From: Mycolicibacterium bacteremicum
GTDB taxonomy: Bacteria > Actinomycetota > Actinomycetes > Mycobacteriales > Mycobacteriaceae
Direction: 5' to 3'
NCBI RefSeq assembly: GCF_943913955.1
Contig: NZ_CALUAE010000006.1
Span: forward strand, 1 to 64,000
DNA: 64,000 nucleotides
Part shown: positions 45,248 through 53,908 of the stretch, piece after piece
How the letters are laid out: every line of letters begins with the position of its first letter
Position numbering within the stretch: position 1 is the first letter of the stretch
Notes under the pieces: generated by a model
What the model saw: the letters and a program-made list of their open reading frames with translations, nothing else
Databases searched by the model: none
Told to the model about the DNA's origin: nothing
Position numbers and translations under genes: made by a program

Positions 45248-46731
45248 GGCCGGGCCTTTCGGGCGATGCGGTGGGATATCGGGGTGAGCGCGTCACCGAG
45301 TTCACGCCACTGGGCGTAGGCCTCGGCGTAGCGGTCGACGTGCCCCGGGTTCGGGACGACGGGTTCGCCGACGGTCTGGAACATCGCGGTGCTGTCCCAG
45401 CCGTCCAGCAGGCCGGTGCCGACCGCGGCGATCACCGCGGCGCCCAGTGAGGCGCCGGGATGGCCGATGATCGGTGCGAGCGGGGTGCCGAGCACATCGG
45501 CGAGGATCTGCTTCCACAGCACCGATTTGCTGCCGCCGTTGGTGACCAGCGCGCGCTGCAGTGGCACGCCCATGGCGGCGAAGACCTCGGTGTGGTGTTT
45601 GAAGCCGAAGGCGATGGCCTCCAGCACCGACCGGTACATGTCGGCGCGGGTGTGGGCCAGGTCGAGCCCCACGAAGGCGCCGCGCAGATCCGGGTCGTGC
45701 AGTGGGCTCTTCTCGCCGAGAAAGTAGGGCAGGCAGAGGATCTCGGCCGGGGCGCGGGTGTCGGCCTCGTCATCCAGGGCGACCAGGTCGATGCCGCCGG
45801 ACAGGGTCTGGAACCAGCGGATCAGGCTGCCGCTGGTGGCCATGCAGCCGTTGGGCAGCCAGCGTCCGGGTACCGGGTGGGCGTCCAGGTAGAGCCGGGC
45901 GTCGATGACCGGTGTGTCCGCGGCGGCCAGGATGTCCCCGGCCCCACCGAGTTTGACCAGCCAGTCGCCCTCGGCGTTGATGCCCGCGGCATAGGCCGAC
46001 AGCACGTGGTCCGCACCGCCCACGATCAGCGGCAGGCCGGCGGTCAGTCCGGTCGCCTCGGCCGCCGCGGCGCTCAACTCGCCCGCCCGGGTGCCCGGCG
46101 CCAGCACCGGTGGCACCAGCTCGCCGGTCAGCCCGGCGGCGGTGTACATCGGGTCGAAGCGGCCACCGTCGACGGTGCCCAGGCCCGACTCCAGCGCCCA
46201 GTTCAGCTCGACATGGGCGGGGGCACCGAGGGCCATCAGCACCCAGTCGTAGGAACCGACCAGATGCGCGGTGCGACTCCAGGTTTCGGGCTCGTGGCGC
46301 TGCAGCCACAGCGCGGTCGGGGCAACCGACTGCTGGGTGATCGCCGATCCGGTGGCGCGCAGGACGACGTCGTCGTCGAGGGCGTTCCGCAACTCGGTGA
46401 TCTCGGCGGTGGCACGTGCGTCGTTCTGCAGCAACGCCCGTCGCACGGGCGCGCCGTCGCGATCCACCGGCACGACGGCCGGCACCATCCCGGTGGTGGC
46501 CAGTGCGGCGATCCGGTCCGGGCCGACGCCGGATTCGGCGAGCACGGCGCGGATCCCGGCGTGCACGTTGTGCAGCCACTGGGCGGGTTCGGCCTCGGCG
46601 TGACCAGGGGCGTCGGAGAACAGTCGCGCATCCTGGGTGGACTGGGCGACGATGCGCGCGCGGGCGATGTCGACGAGCACGGTCTTGGTACCGGTGGTGC
46701 CGATATCAATGCCGATGGTGAACTCCGGCAT
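45244..46731 (-). CDS. FGGY-family carbohydrate kinase (xylulokinase-like)
   Basis: 495 residues. The N-terminal phosphate loop IGIDIGTTGTKTVLVDI (about 6-22) and the C-terminal FGGY signature region (GVPLQRALVTNGGSKSVLWK followed by GASLGAAVIAAVG) show the two actin-like lobes. It would phosphorylate the ketose from the neighbouring dehydrogenase, feeding xylulose- or fructose-type phosphates into the tkt-tal path. First gene of the minus-strand operon, with its promoter in the 186-bp gap to the btpA-like gene. Confidence 0.92.
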   Translation of the reverse strand: MPEFTIGIDIGTTGTKTVLVDIARARIVAQSTQDARLFSDAPGHAEAEPAQWLHNVHAGIRAVLAESGVGPDRIAALATTGMVPAVVPVDRDGAPVRRALLQNDARATAEITELRNALDDDVVLRATGSAITQQSVAPTALWLQRHEPETWSRTAHLVGSYDWVLMALGAPAHVELNWALESGLGTVDGGRFDPMYTAAGLTGELVPPVLAPGTRAGELSAAAAEATGLTAGLPLIVGGADHVLSAYAAGINAEGDWLVKLGGAGDILAAADTPVIDARLYLDAHPVPGRWLPNGCMATSGSLIRWFQTLSGGIDLVALDDEADTRAPAEILCLPYFLGEKSPLHDPDLRGAFVGLDLAHTRADMYRSVLEAIAFGFKHHTEVFAAMGVPLQRALVTNGGSKSVLWKQILADVLGTPLAPIIGHPGASLGAAVIAAVGTGLLDGWDSTAMFQTVGEPVVPNPGHVDRYAEAYAQWRELGDALTPISHRIARKARP

Positions 46732-46917
46732 GCCATCCCTTCGGTCGGTCGCTGCGTTTCGGGCAGTGGGACCACAATACTGACTCTGTTATATTCTCAC
46801 AATAGATGAGCGACAATCACGAAATGTCACGGGAAACCCCTGGAATCGTGTGATTAAGTAACATACGTTTAACCCATACAGCTCGGAAGCACAGCAAGAG
46901 AAGCGGAGAGGCATCCC
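46732..46917. promoter_or_regulatory. Divergent promoter region of the polyol locus
   Basis: 186 bp, notably AT-rich from 46780 to 46880. TATT-CTCAC-AATA (46792-46804) is a small inverted repeat; read on the minus strand the same stretch gives TATAAC, a fair -10 for the kinase operon. CACGAAATGTCAC lies further in. These are candidate sites for the DeoR regulator at 48444-49262; none is a clear consensus match. Confidence 0.4.
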
Positions 46918-47733
46918 ATGACCAGTTGGCTCGATGACGTATTCGGCGTGCAGAAGCCGGTGATCGCGATGCTGCACCTCGCGGCGCTGCCGGGGGACCC
47001 CGGATTCGATTCGGCGGCCGGTATCAAGGCCGTGGTCGAACGGGCCAAGCAGGAACTGGACGCGCTGCAGACCGGTGGCGTCGACGGTGTGATGGTGTCC
47101 AACGAGTTCAGCCTGCCCTACCTGACCAAGACCGAACCGATCACGGCCATCACCATGGCCCGCGTGATCGGGGAACTGCTTGGCGATTTCACCGTCCCGT
47201 ACGGGGTGAACGTGCTGTGGGACGGCCGGGCCTCCATCGATCTGGCCGTGGCCACCGGCGCCCAGTGGGTGCGCGAGATCTTCACCGGCGTGTACGCCAG
47301 TGACTTCGGGCTGTGGGACACCAATGTCGGTGAGGTCGCCCGGCACCGGGCGCGCATCGGCGGCTCCGGGGTGAAGTTGCTGTTCAACATCGTGCCGGAA
47401 TCGGCGGTGTATCTGGCCGAGCGCGATCTGGCCTCGGTGACCGCCACCACCGTCTTCGCCACCAAGCCCGATGCCATCTGCGTGTCGGGTCTGACCGCCG
47501 GCGCCTCCACCGACACCCAGGCCCTGCGCGTGGTCAAGGACAATGCCGGTGCGGTGCCGGTTTTCGTCAACACCGGGGTGCGCGCGCACAACGCCGCCGA
47601 GCAACTGTCGATCGCCGACGGTGCGGTCGTCGGCACCTACTTCAAGGAGGACGGGGTGTTCGAGAATCGGGCCGTCGCCTCGCGCGCCACCGAGTTGATG
47701 GACGCCGTCAAGGAATTCCGCGCGTCGTTATGA
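46918..47733 (+). CDS. BtpA/SgcQ family protein
   Basis: 271 residues. A TIM-barrel-like family named from cyanobacterial BtpA (photosystem I accumulation) and SgcQ (a sugar operon of E. coli). Recognisable stretches are IAMLHLAALPGDPGF near the N-terminus, GGVDGVMVSNEFSLPY (about 58-73), YGVNVLWDGRASIDLA and GLTAGASTDTQALRVVKDN near the C-terminus. In a sugar-gene setting the SgcQ comparison is the useful one; the reaction is unknown. It is coupled to the downstream phosphatase gene (ATGA at 47730). Confidence 0.88.
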   Translation: MTSWLDDVFGVQKPVIAMLHLAALPGDPGFDSAAGIKAVVERAKQELDALQTGGVDGVMVSNEFSLPYLTKTEPITAITMARVIGELLGDFTVPYGVNVLWDGRASIDLAVATGAQWVREIFTGVYASDFGLWDTNVGEVARHRARIGGSGVKLLFNIVPESAVYLAERDLASVTATTVFATKPDAICVSGLTAGASTDTQALRVVKDNAGAVPVFVNTGVRAHNAAEQLSIADGAVVGTYFKEDGVFENRAVASRATELMDAVKEFRASL

Positions 47734-48461
47734 GCGAGGACCTGCGGTTGCTCGCGATCGAGGCGGCCCGGCGCGGGGCCGCCGTATGCCTGCAGCGCAT
47801 CGGCGCGGCGGTGGCCGTCGCGACCAAGGGCGCCGAGGGTGACGTGGTGACGGCGGTGGACCGGGCCGCCGAGCAGACCGTCCGCGAGGTCCTGCTCGCG
47901 GCCCGCCCCGATGACGGGGTGCTCGGTGAGGAACTGCCCGAGCATGTCGGCCCCGGGTCGGTGCAGTGGGTCGTCGACCCACTCGACGGCACCACCAACT
48001 ACACCCGGCGACTGCCGTTCTTCGGCACCTCGGTGGCGGCGCGCTCGGTAACCGACGGCAGCTGGCTGGCCGGTGCGGTGTGTGCGCCGGTCCTCGGCAC
48101 GACCTGGAGTGCCGCGAAAGGGCTCGGCGCACATGTCGATTCGGGTGCGGGGGAGACCCGGCTGCCGCTGGTGCTGGCGGAGTCCTCGGTGCGGCTGCTG
48201 GGCACCGGGCTGTCCTACGATCCCGGTCACCGGCGGCGTCAACTGCGCGAGCTCGCCGCCGTGATGGCCGGATACACCGATATGCGCCGCTTCGGGGCGG
48301 CGGCGCTGGATCTGTGCCTGGTTGCCCAGGGCAGCCTCGATGCGTTCGTCGAAGACGATCTGGCCGTGCACGACTGGGCGGCCGGGGCGCTGATCGCCGA
48401 GGAGGCCGGTGCGGTGGTGTCGCGGGCCGAGGGTGCCGGGGTGTCAGCGCGCTGGCGCTGA
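47730..48461 (+). CDS. Inositol monophosphatase-like phosphatase
   Basis: 243 residues. The metal-binding motifs of the IMPase superfamily are intact: GEE (about 71-73), WVVDPLDGTTNY (about 84-95), and VHDWAAGALIAEEAG (about 213-227). It probably hydrolyses a sugar or inositol phosphate. The partner BtpA-like gene and the polyol locus point to a sugar phosphate rather than a general histidinol or inositol role, but this is not shown by sequence. The 3' end overlaps the opposing DeoR gene by 18 bp. Confidence 0.9.
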   Translation: MSEDLRLLAIEAARRGAAVCLQRIGAAVAVATKGAEGDVVTAVDRAAEQTVREVLLAARPDDGVLGEELPEHVGPGSVQWVVDPLDGTTNYTRRLPFFGTSVAARSVTDGSWLAGAVCAPVLGTTWSAAKGLGAHVDSGAGETRLPLVLAESSVRLLGTGLSYDPGHRRRQLRELAAVMAGYTDMRRFGAAALDLCLVAQGSLDAFVEDDLAVHDWAAGALIAEEAGAVVSRAEGAGVSARWR

Positions 48462-49262
48462 CCGCTCCGGCGTGGACCGGTCGGCGTTCACGCAGACCAC
48501 CGACACCCCCGATGCGCGCAGGGCCTCCACCGCGGGATGGCTCGACGGGCCGTCGGTGACCAGGATCGAGATCGCCGAGACCGGTGCCACATTGATCAAC
48601 TGCACCCGGCCCAGCTTGGAAGCGTCGGCGGCGACGATCACCCGGTCCGCCGACCGCATCGCGGCCTGCTTCACGTTGCCCTCCTCGCGGTGGTACTCCG
48701 AGGCGCCCCGCTTACCGTCGACTCCGGCGATACCCATCACGTAGGTGTCGCAGTTGTAGCGCAGATAGAAATCCTCGGCCTCGGCGCCGATCAGGCTCAG
48801 CTCGCCCGGGCGGACCTTGCCGCCGGTCAGCAGGATCGTGGTGTCGGGTTCGTCGGCGAGTTCGATGGCCACCAGCACGCTGGGCGTGATGACCGTCAGA
48901 CCCAGATCGCGGCCCTTCACCGCGCGGGCCACCGCGAGCACCGTGCTGCCGCTGTCGAGGATGACGGTCTCGCGGGGGCGCAGCAGATCGGCCACGGCAT
49001 GGGCGATGTGCAGCTTCTCATCGGCGGACTCGGCCGCGCGGGCGTCGAAGGACGGTTCGGTGGACTTCCCGCCGTAGGCGATGGCCCCACCGAGCACCCG
49101 GCGGGCAATGCCCTGGTCCTCCAGACGCTCGATATCGCGCCGGATCGTCATCTCCGAGACGTCGAATTCGCCCGCCAGCGTGGCGAAGTCGACCTCGCGG
49201 TCGGTGTGGATGCGGGCCGCGATCGCTGCGCGGCGCGCGTGCGCGCTCAGGCCGGCGGTCAT
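48444..49262 (-). CDS. DeoR family transcriptional regulator
   Basis: 272 residues. The N-terminal DeoR helix-turn-helix (about 10-55) contains REVDFATLAGEFDVSEMTIR and RDIERLEDQG; the C-terminal sugar-phosphate-sensing domain has ILDSGSTVLAVARAV and the LLTGGKVRPGELSLIG region. The family represses sugar operons until a phosphorylated intermediate binds. Flanking position makes it the probable repressor of the kinase/dehydrogenase/importer operon and of the btpA-like pair. Confidence 0.92.
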   Translation of the reverse strand: MTAGLSAHARRAAIAARIHTDREVDFATLAGEFDVSEMTIRRDIERLEDQGIARRVLGGAIAYGGKSTEPSFDARAAESADEKLHIAHAVADLLRPRETVILDSGSTVLAVARAVKGRDLGLTVITPSVLVAIELADEPDTTILLTGGKVRPGELSLIGAEAEDFYLRYNCDTYVMGIAGVDGKRGASEYHREEGNVKQAAMRSADRVIVAADASKLGRVQLINVAPVSAISILVTDGPSSHPAVEALRASGVSVVCVNADRSTPERSAPAR

Positions 49263-49293
49263 GCGGACAGTGTATGTGAAAGTTGTGAATTAC

Positions 49294-50241
49294 TCACACG
49301 GGTGCGACGCGGCGTTCGCGCATCGATGCCCACAGGGCGGCGGTGGCCGCGGTGCAGGCGCCCGCCCCCGCGACGTGCAGCGCAACCAGCACCTCGGGGA
49401 CGCCGGTGAAGAACTGCACCGCACCGAGTGCGCCCTGGGCGGCCACCAGTACGACCACCGCGATCAACCGGACACGCACCGGTCGTGGCGCCCGCACGGC
49501 GAGCAACCCGAAGCCCAGGGCCACCACCAGGGACAGGTAGGCGACCAGCAGTGACGAGTGCATGTGCACCAGTGTGGTGATCTCGACCTCGAGCCTGGGC
49601 ACCGGACGCTCGGGGCTCTTGTCGCCGGCATGCGGGCCTGCGCCGGTGACCATGGTTCCGGTCACCAGCACCACCGACAGCGCCAGGCCGGTCAGCGCGG
49701 TCAACTGCCGCAACGCCTTCGGCACCACCGCGACCGGTTCGCCGTCGTCGGGTTCGCCGATCTTGGCGAACAGCAGGACCGCCAGCCACACCATGGCCAT
49801 CGACACCAGCAGGTGGATCGCCACGGTCCACCACAGCAGGCCGGTGAGCACGGTGATACCGCCGATGATCGCCTGGGCCACCGTCGAGGCCGGCATCAGC
49901 CAGGCGTATAGCCGCACCTCGCGGCGCCGCCGGGCGCGGGTCACGGCGATGACCGCGGCGGCCGCGGTGAGCACGACCAGGAAGGTGAGCAACCGGTTGC
50001 CGAACTCGACCGCCTGATGGATGCCGGGCACCTCGGCGTGCGGCACCGGGGTGAAGCTGCCCGGAAAGCACTGTGGCCAGGTCGGGCACCCCAGGCCGGA
50101 GGCGGTCACGCGCACGATCGCGCCGGTGACCGCGATACCGCCCTGGGTCAGGATGACCAGGAAGGCCACGATGCGCTGGGTGCGCAGGCTCGGCAGCGGG
50201 AGCAGGTCGACCAGTCGCAGGAAGAGTCGTCCGACAGCCAC
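49294..50241 (-). CDS. ctaA: Heme A synthase CtaA
   Basis: 315 residues, eight membrane helices. It oxidises heme O (from CtaB) to heme A for the aa3 cytochrome oxidase. The family pair of half-domains is visible with the His ligands in IHQAVEFGNRL, VAIHLLVSMAM, LVHMHSSLLVAY and VALHVAGAG; the external loop with SGLGCPTWPQCFPG carries the paired cysteines. It is a single gene; TetR starts on its 5' side 22 bp away on the same strand. Confidence 0.94.
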   Translation of the reverse strand: MAVGRLFLRLVDLLPLPSLRTQRIVAFLVILTQGGIAVTGAIVRVTASGLGCPTWPQCFPGSFTPVPHAEVPGIHQAVEFGNRLLTFLVVLTAAAAVIAVTRARRRREVRLYAWLMPASTVAQAIIGGITVLTGLLWWTVAIHLLVSMAMVWLAVLLFAKIGEPDDGEPVAVVPKALRQLTALTGLALSVVLVTGTMVTGAGPHAGDKSPERPVPRLEVEITTLVHMHSSLLVAYLSLVVALGFGLLAVRAPRPVRVRLIAVVVLVAAQGALGAVQFFTGVPEVLVALHVAGAGACTAATAALWASMRERRVAPV

Positions 50242-50262
50242 GGTCCCGATCGTAGAGCAGCG

Positions 50263-50841
50263 CTAACTACGCGGCGTAGTAGGGGCGACGAACGGCACCA
50301 GCACCTCGTCGACGAGCGCCACCACCAACTCGTCGGTGATCGGATCGCCGGTGACCAGCAGTCGGTGCCACAACACGCTCTGTCCGAGCTCGCGGGCGAT
50401 GTGCACCGGGACGTCGGCGCGGACGTCGCCGCGGGCGATACCGCGGGCCAGCAGGGCGGCCATTTCCTCCTTGCGCCAGCCGATGACGTCCTCCCGGAAG
50501 GACGCGGTGAGTGCGGCATCGCCGGCCATCGCCGCGACCGCGGCCTGCATGGTGGGACCGTGGGGCCCGGTGAACAACTCGGCCCAGCCCCGCAGGACGG
50601 CGAGCATGTCGGTGCGATAACTGCCGGTGTCCTGGTGCGGGATGGCGGACCTGGCGGTGCGCAGCAGGGTGTCGCGCAGCAGCTGCCGGCCATCTGCCCA
50701 GCGCCGGTAGAGCACCGGCTTGCTGGTCTGGGCGCGCGCCGCGACGGCCTCCATGGTGACGGCCGCCGGTCCGTGTTCGGTCAGCAGCGCGATCACGGCG
50801 GCATGGATCGCGGTGTCGAGTTGTTCCCCGCGGCGTCGCAT
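50263..50841 (-). CDS. TetR family transcriptional regulator
   Basis: 192 residues. N-terminal helix-turn-helix (about 10-55, with AAVTMEAVAARAQTSKPVLY followed by RRW) and a TetR_C-type C-terminal domain rich in Leu/Ala. It is divergent from the PhlG-like hydrolase gene, with twin palindromic operators in the 81-bp gap, so it most likely controls both. The ligand is probably the hydrolase substrate or product, an aromatic compound; that is inference. Confidence 0.92.
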   Translation of the reverse strand: MRRRGEQLDTAIHAAVIALLTEHGPAAVTMEAVAARAQTSKPVLYRRWADGRQLLRDTLLRTARSAIPHQDTGSYRTDMLAVLRGWAELFTGPHGPTMQAAVAAMAGDAALTASFREDVIGWRKEEMAALLARGIARGDVRADVPVHIARELGQSVLWHRLLVTGDPITDELVVALVDEVLVPFVAPTTPRS

Positions 50842-50854
50842 ACATCCTCCTTGA

Positions 50855-50870
50855 GAAACGCTTGCGTATC
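50855..50870. promoter_or_regulatory. Operator 1, TetR side
   Basis: GAAACG-CTTG-CGTATC, one mismatch from the GAAACG-N4-CGTTTC palindrome of operator 2. It lies 14 bp before the TetR start, suited to autorepression. Confidence 0.7.
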
Positions 50871-50894
50871 TTAAGCTTCGCGCGCACGATATAG

Positions 50895-50910
50895 GAAACG
50901 CTACCGTTTC
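50895..50910. promoter_or_regulatory. Operator 2, hydrolase side
   Basis: GAAACG-CTAC-CGTTTC, a perfect 6+6 palindrome, directly before the ribosome site (GGAGG, 50913-50917) of the hydrolase gene. It starts exactly 40 bp from operator 1, about four helical turns, so dimers would lie on the same face. Confidence 0.75.
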
Positions 50911-50922
50911 TTGGAGGTCCCG

Positions 50923-51552
50923 ATGAGCCGTCCAGTGTTGTTTCCCCTACGCACCGAGGATTCGGCCACCGTGCGCCATACCTCGGCACCGCACCGGCGT
51001 CGACGGGTCACCATCGACCACCGCCCGCTGTCCGGCGTGACCCCGGACATGCTGCTGGACTGGTTCAGCAACCTCGGCGGCACGATCCGCTATGGCGACG
51101 CCGTGATCGACCGCTATCTGGCCTGGCATCCGGTCGACCACATCCGCTGGGAGCTGGCGCGTGCCGCCGCCGGTGGCGGTGCCGCCGAGGGCGCCCGATT
51201 CCGGATCGTCGAGGCGTTCGGCGGTCGGCCCGAATACCGGGTCGACGTGGTGGACCGGGTCGAGAAGCTGGACGAGACGGGTATCCGGCTGGTGCAGCGG
51301 GTCGCCGGGGTGATCGTGCTCAGCCTGGAGCACACCTGGTCGCCGGGTTCCGACGGCACGCACTACGTCACGGTGCTCGACCTCGGTGCCCGCGCACGCC
51401 TGATGACGCCGGTCAACGCGTATCTGAGCCGCCGGTTCCCGGATCACATGGTGCGCGCCTGGGTGCGGCACAACATCGAGGAGGTCGGTCAGCTGGAATA
51501 CCTGTTGCCCGGCCTCAGCACCAGATCGCCAGCCGTTGACCGCGCGCATTGA
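50923..51552 (+). CDS. PhlG-like (DAPG/phloretin) hydrolase family protein
   Basis: 209 residues from ATG 50923, with GGAGG upstream; the TTG at 50911 is inside the leader and rejected. The pattern PLSGVTPDMLLDWFSNLGG, a conserved LAWHPVDHIRWE, and the C-terminal VRHNIEEVGQLEYLLPGL fit the family of zinc hydrolases that cleave a carbon-carbon bond in acylated phloroglucinols. It has His/Glu candidates in WHPVDH, SLEHTW and HNIEE. It is shorter than Pseudomonas PhlG. It overlaps the opposing DUF429 gene by 38 bp at the 3' end. Confidence 0.75.
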   Translation: MSRPVLFPLRTEDSATVRHTSAPHRRRRVTIDHRPLSGVTPDMLLDWFSNLGGTIRYGDAVIDRYLAWHPVDHIRWELARAAAGGGAAEGARFRIVEAFGGRPEYRVDVVDRVEKLDETGIRLVQRVAGVIVLSLEHTWSPGSDGTHYVTVLDLGARARLMTPVNAYLSRRFPDHMVRAWVRHNIEEVGQLEYLLPGLSTRSPAVDRAH

Positions 51553-52192
51553 CCTGCGGCGGATCCGGCAGGCTGAACGCCGCGCCGGTGGCGATGCGGT
51601 GTGCGCTCCACGCCGCGGCCGCCGCATCCAGCACATCATCGGCGGGCACGGTTGCCACGGCAGCGCCGAGGTCCTCCGGGATGTCGACACCGTGCGAGGC
51701 CAGCACGCGCAGCCGCGCGCGCTGCCCGCGCCAGCTCTTCTTCTTGCCGTCGGTGGCCAGTAGCCCCATCTCGTGGAAGGACAACTCGGGGTGCACCTCG
51801 AACAGGGGTCGGTCGGAATCGGCGTGCAGTGCTTCGGCTTCCAGGAACTTCCGCCGTAGCCCCCAGGTCTGGATGCTGATCCCCGACCCGGTGAGGGCGG
51901 TCGCGGCCGCCGTCGCGGTGGCGTGGTCGGGGGCATCGAACACCGGCCGTGGGGGCATCACGAACAGGCTGGACGAGCGCGCGCCGAGCCGGCGCTGAGC
52001 CGCCCGGTCGGAGGTCCGCACCGCGTCGTCGAGCAGACCGAGCGGGATGTCCACGCCGATGGCGCGGGCCTCGGGGACCGCCGCGACGAGCGCGGCCAGT
52101 CGCGTCTCGACATGTGCGGCGTGAAATCGGCCGTCGTGCAGTTCGATGCCGACCCAGCCGCCCTTCCAGCCGTCGACACCGAGGACGATCAC
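51515..52192 (-). CDS. DUF429 protein (RNase H-like fold)
   Basis: 225 residues. The start MIVLGVDGWKGGWVGIEL and the acidic IGVDIPLGLLDD (about 45-56) give the RNase H-like nuclease core of DUF429; the RRLGARSSSLFVMPPRPVF stretch and FEVHPELSFHEM are also family-typical. The biological role is unknown. It is the only gene between the PhlG-like gene and the ABC-2 exporter, 4 bp after the permease stop on the same strand. Confidence 0.87.
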   Translation of the reverse strand: MIVLGVDGWKGGWVGIELHDGRFHAAHVETRLAALVAAVPEARAIGVDIPLGLLDDAVRTSDRAAQRRLGARSSSLFVMPPRPVFDAPDHATATAAATALTGSGISIQTWGLRRKFLEAEALHADSDRPLFEVHPELSFHEMGLLATDGKKKSWRGQRARLRVLASHGVDIPEDLGAAVATVPADDVLDAAAAAWSAHRIATGAAFSLPDPPQVNARGQRLAIWC

Positions 52193-52196
52193 GGGT

Positions 52197-52973
52197 TCAG
52201 GTGAACCGGAACCAGCGCAGTGCGGCCAACGCCGACAGCGCGCCCCAGCCCACCAGCACCGCGATGCCGAACCAGTCCACCGACAGAGTCATCGCCTGGG
52301 TGAGCGCCTCGGTCAGCGCGCCGGACGGGGTCAGCCGGGCGACCCACCGCAGTGCGGCGGGCACCGGTCCGCCGTCGAGGGTCAGCGCGCCCAGTCCGGC
52401 GAAGACGAACCACAGCAGGTTCGCCAGTGCCAGCACGATCTCGGAGCGCAGCGTGCCGCCGAGCAGCAGGCCCAGCGCGGCGAAGGTCGCCGTGCCCAGT
52501 GCGATGACCACCGCGCCGAGCGCCAAGGCCGCCACCGGCGGCCGCCACCCCAGCGCAATACCGATGGCGCCCAACAGGATCGACTGCAGGAAGACCACGG
52601 TCACGACGGCCAACGATTTACCCGCGATGACGCCCCACACCGGTAATGCGGTGGCGCCCAGCCGTTTCAGCGCGCCGTACCGGCGATCGAACGCGACGGC
52701 GATCGCCTGGCCGGTGAAGGCGGTGGAGATCACCGCCAGCGCCATGATCGCCGGGGTGAAAGTCGCCGCCCGGTTGGTGCCGAACTCACCCAGCGGCAGC
52801 AATGTCATCCCCACCAGCAGCGTGATCGGGATGAACATGGTCAACAGCAGCTGTTCGCCGTTGCGCAACAGCAGTTTCAGCTCGAGTGCGAACTGGGCGG
52901 TGAGCATCTGCCGGACGTCGGCCGGCCGGGGATCGGGGGAGAAGGTGCCCGCGGCAAAACGATTCGTGGTCAT
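52197..52973 (-). CDS. ABC-2 type permease
   Basis: 258 residues from the ATG at 52973 (MTTNRFAAGTFSPDPRPAD). Six membrane segments and the ABC-2 layout, with GALKRLGATALPVWGVIAGK between helices 2 and 3. It forms an exporter with the ATPase upstream, whose stop overlaps its start (ATGA). In M. tuberculosis the matching pair lies between ctaA and mptB. The substrate is unknown; the fixed link to mptB suggests an envelope glycolipid or precursor. Confidence 0.9.
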   Translation of the reverse strand: MTTNRFAAGTFSPDPRPADVRQMLTAQFALELKLLLRNGEQLLLTMFIPITLLVGMTLLPLGEFGTNRAATFTPAIMALAVISTAFTGQAIAVAFDRRYGALKRLGATALPVWGVIAGKSLAVVTVVFLQSILLGAIGIALGWRPPVAALALGAVVIALGTATFAALGLLLGGTLRSEIVLALANLLWFVFAGLGALTLDGGPVPAALRWVARLTPSGALTEALTQAMTLSVDWFGIAVLVGWGALSALAALRWFRFT

Positions 52974-53908
52974 CTCAACTCCCGGCCGGTCAGATCGAGG
53001 AAGACGTCCTCCAGGCTGCGCTGCTCCACCCGCATATCGGTGGCCAGCACATCCACCCGCGCACACCACGCGGTGACGGTCGCCAGCACCTGCGGGTCGA
53101 TATGCCCTTCGACCAGGTACTCACCGGAGGTGGTCTCGGTGGCCCGGTAGTTCTCCGGCAGCGCTGAGATGAGCAGGGACAGATCGAGTCTGGGTGGCGC
53201 GGTGAAGCGCAACTGATTCTCCGCACCGCTGCGCATCAGTTCGGCGGGCGTGCCGGCGGCCACCGTCTTGCCGTGGTCGATGATGACCAGCCGATCGGCC
53301 AGCTCCTCGGCCTCGGTCAGATGATGGGTGGTCAGCACCACGGTGACACCGTCACGGCGCAGTGCATCGATGAGCTCCCACACCACGATGCGGGCGTGGG
53401 CGTCCATACCGGCGGTCGGCTCGTCCAGGAACACCAATTCGGGACGGCCGACGACCGCGCAGGCCAGCGCCAGCCGCTGCTGCTGGCCGCCGGAGAGCCG
53501 GCGGTAGGTCGTGCGGGCGGCATCGGTCAGCCCGAGCGTGTCCAGCAGCCACTGTGGATCGAGTGGGTCGGCGGCGTAGGAGGCCACCAGGTTGAGCATC
53601 TCGCCGGCCCGGGCCGCGGGGTAGCCGCCACCGCCCTGCAGCATGACGCCGATCCGTTCCCGCAGCCGCGCGTTGTCGCCGGCGGGGTCGAGCCCGAGGA
53701 CCTCGATGCTGCCCGAATCCGGGCGCAGGAAGCCCTCGCACATCTCGACGGTCGTCGTCTTGCCCGCACCATTGGGACCCAGCAGGGCGAACACCTCGGC
53801 GCGGTGCACCTCCAGATCGAGGCCGTCCACCGCCGGGGGAGCCGAGGCCGGTCCATAGCGTTTGGTCACCTCGCGCAGGCGCACGACAGCGTCAGAACCG
53901 GTGGTCAC
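52970..53908 (-). CDS. ABC-2 exporter, ATPase subunit
   Basis: 312 residues. Walker A GPNGAGKTTT (about 39-48), signature LSGGQQQRLALACA (about 140-153), Walker B LVFLDEPTAGMDA. GTG start at 53908 overlapping the mptB stop (53905-53907) by a few bases, so mptB, ATPase and permease form a coupled unit. Its C-terminal third (about 220-312) is an extra domain of the CcmA/DrrA kind. Confidence 0.93.
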   Translation of the reverse strand: MTTGSDAVVRLREVTKRYGPASAPPAVDGLDLEVHRAEVFALLGPNGAGKTTTVEMCEGFLRPDSGSIEVLGLDPAGDNARLRERIGVMLQGGGGYPAARAGEMLNLVASYAADPLDPQWLLDTLGLTDAARTTYRRLSGGQQQRLALACAVVGRPELVFLDEPTAGMDAHARIVVWELIDALRRDGVTVVLTTHHLTEAEELADRLVIIDHGKTVAAGTPAELMRSGAENQLRFTAPPRLDLSLLISALPENYRATETTSGEYLVEGHIDPQVLATVTAWCARVDVLATDMRVEQRSLEDVFLDLTGRELR

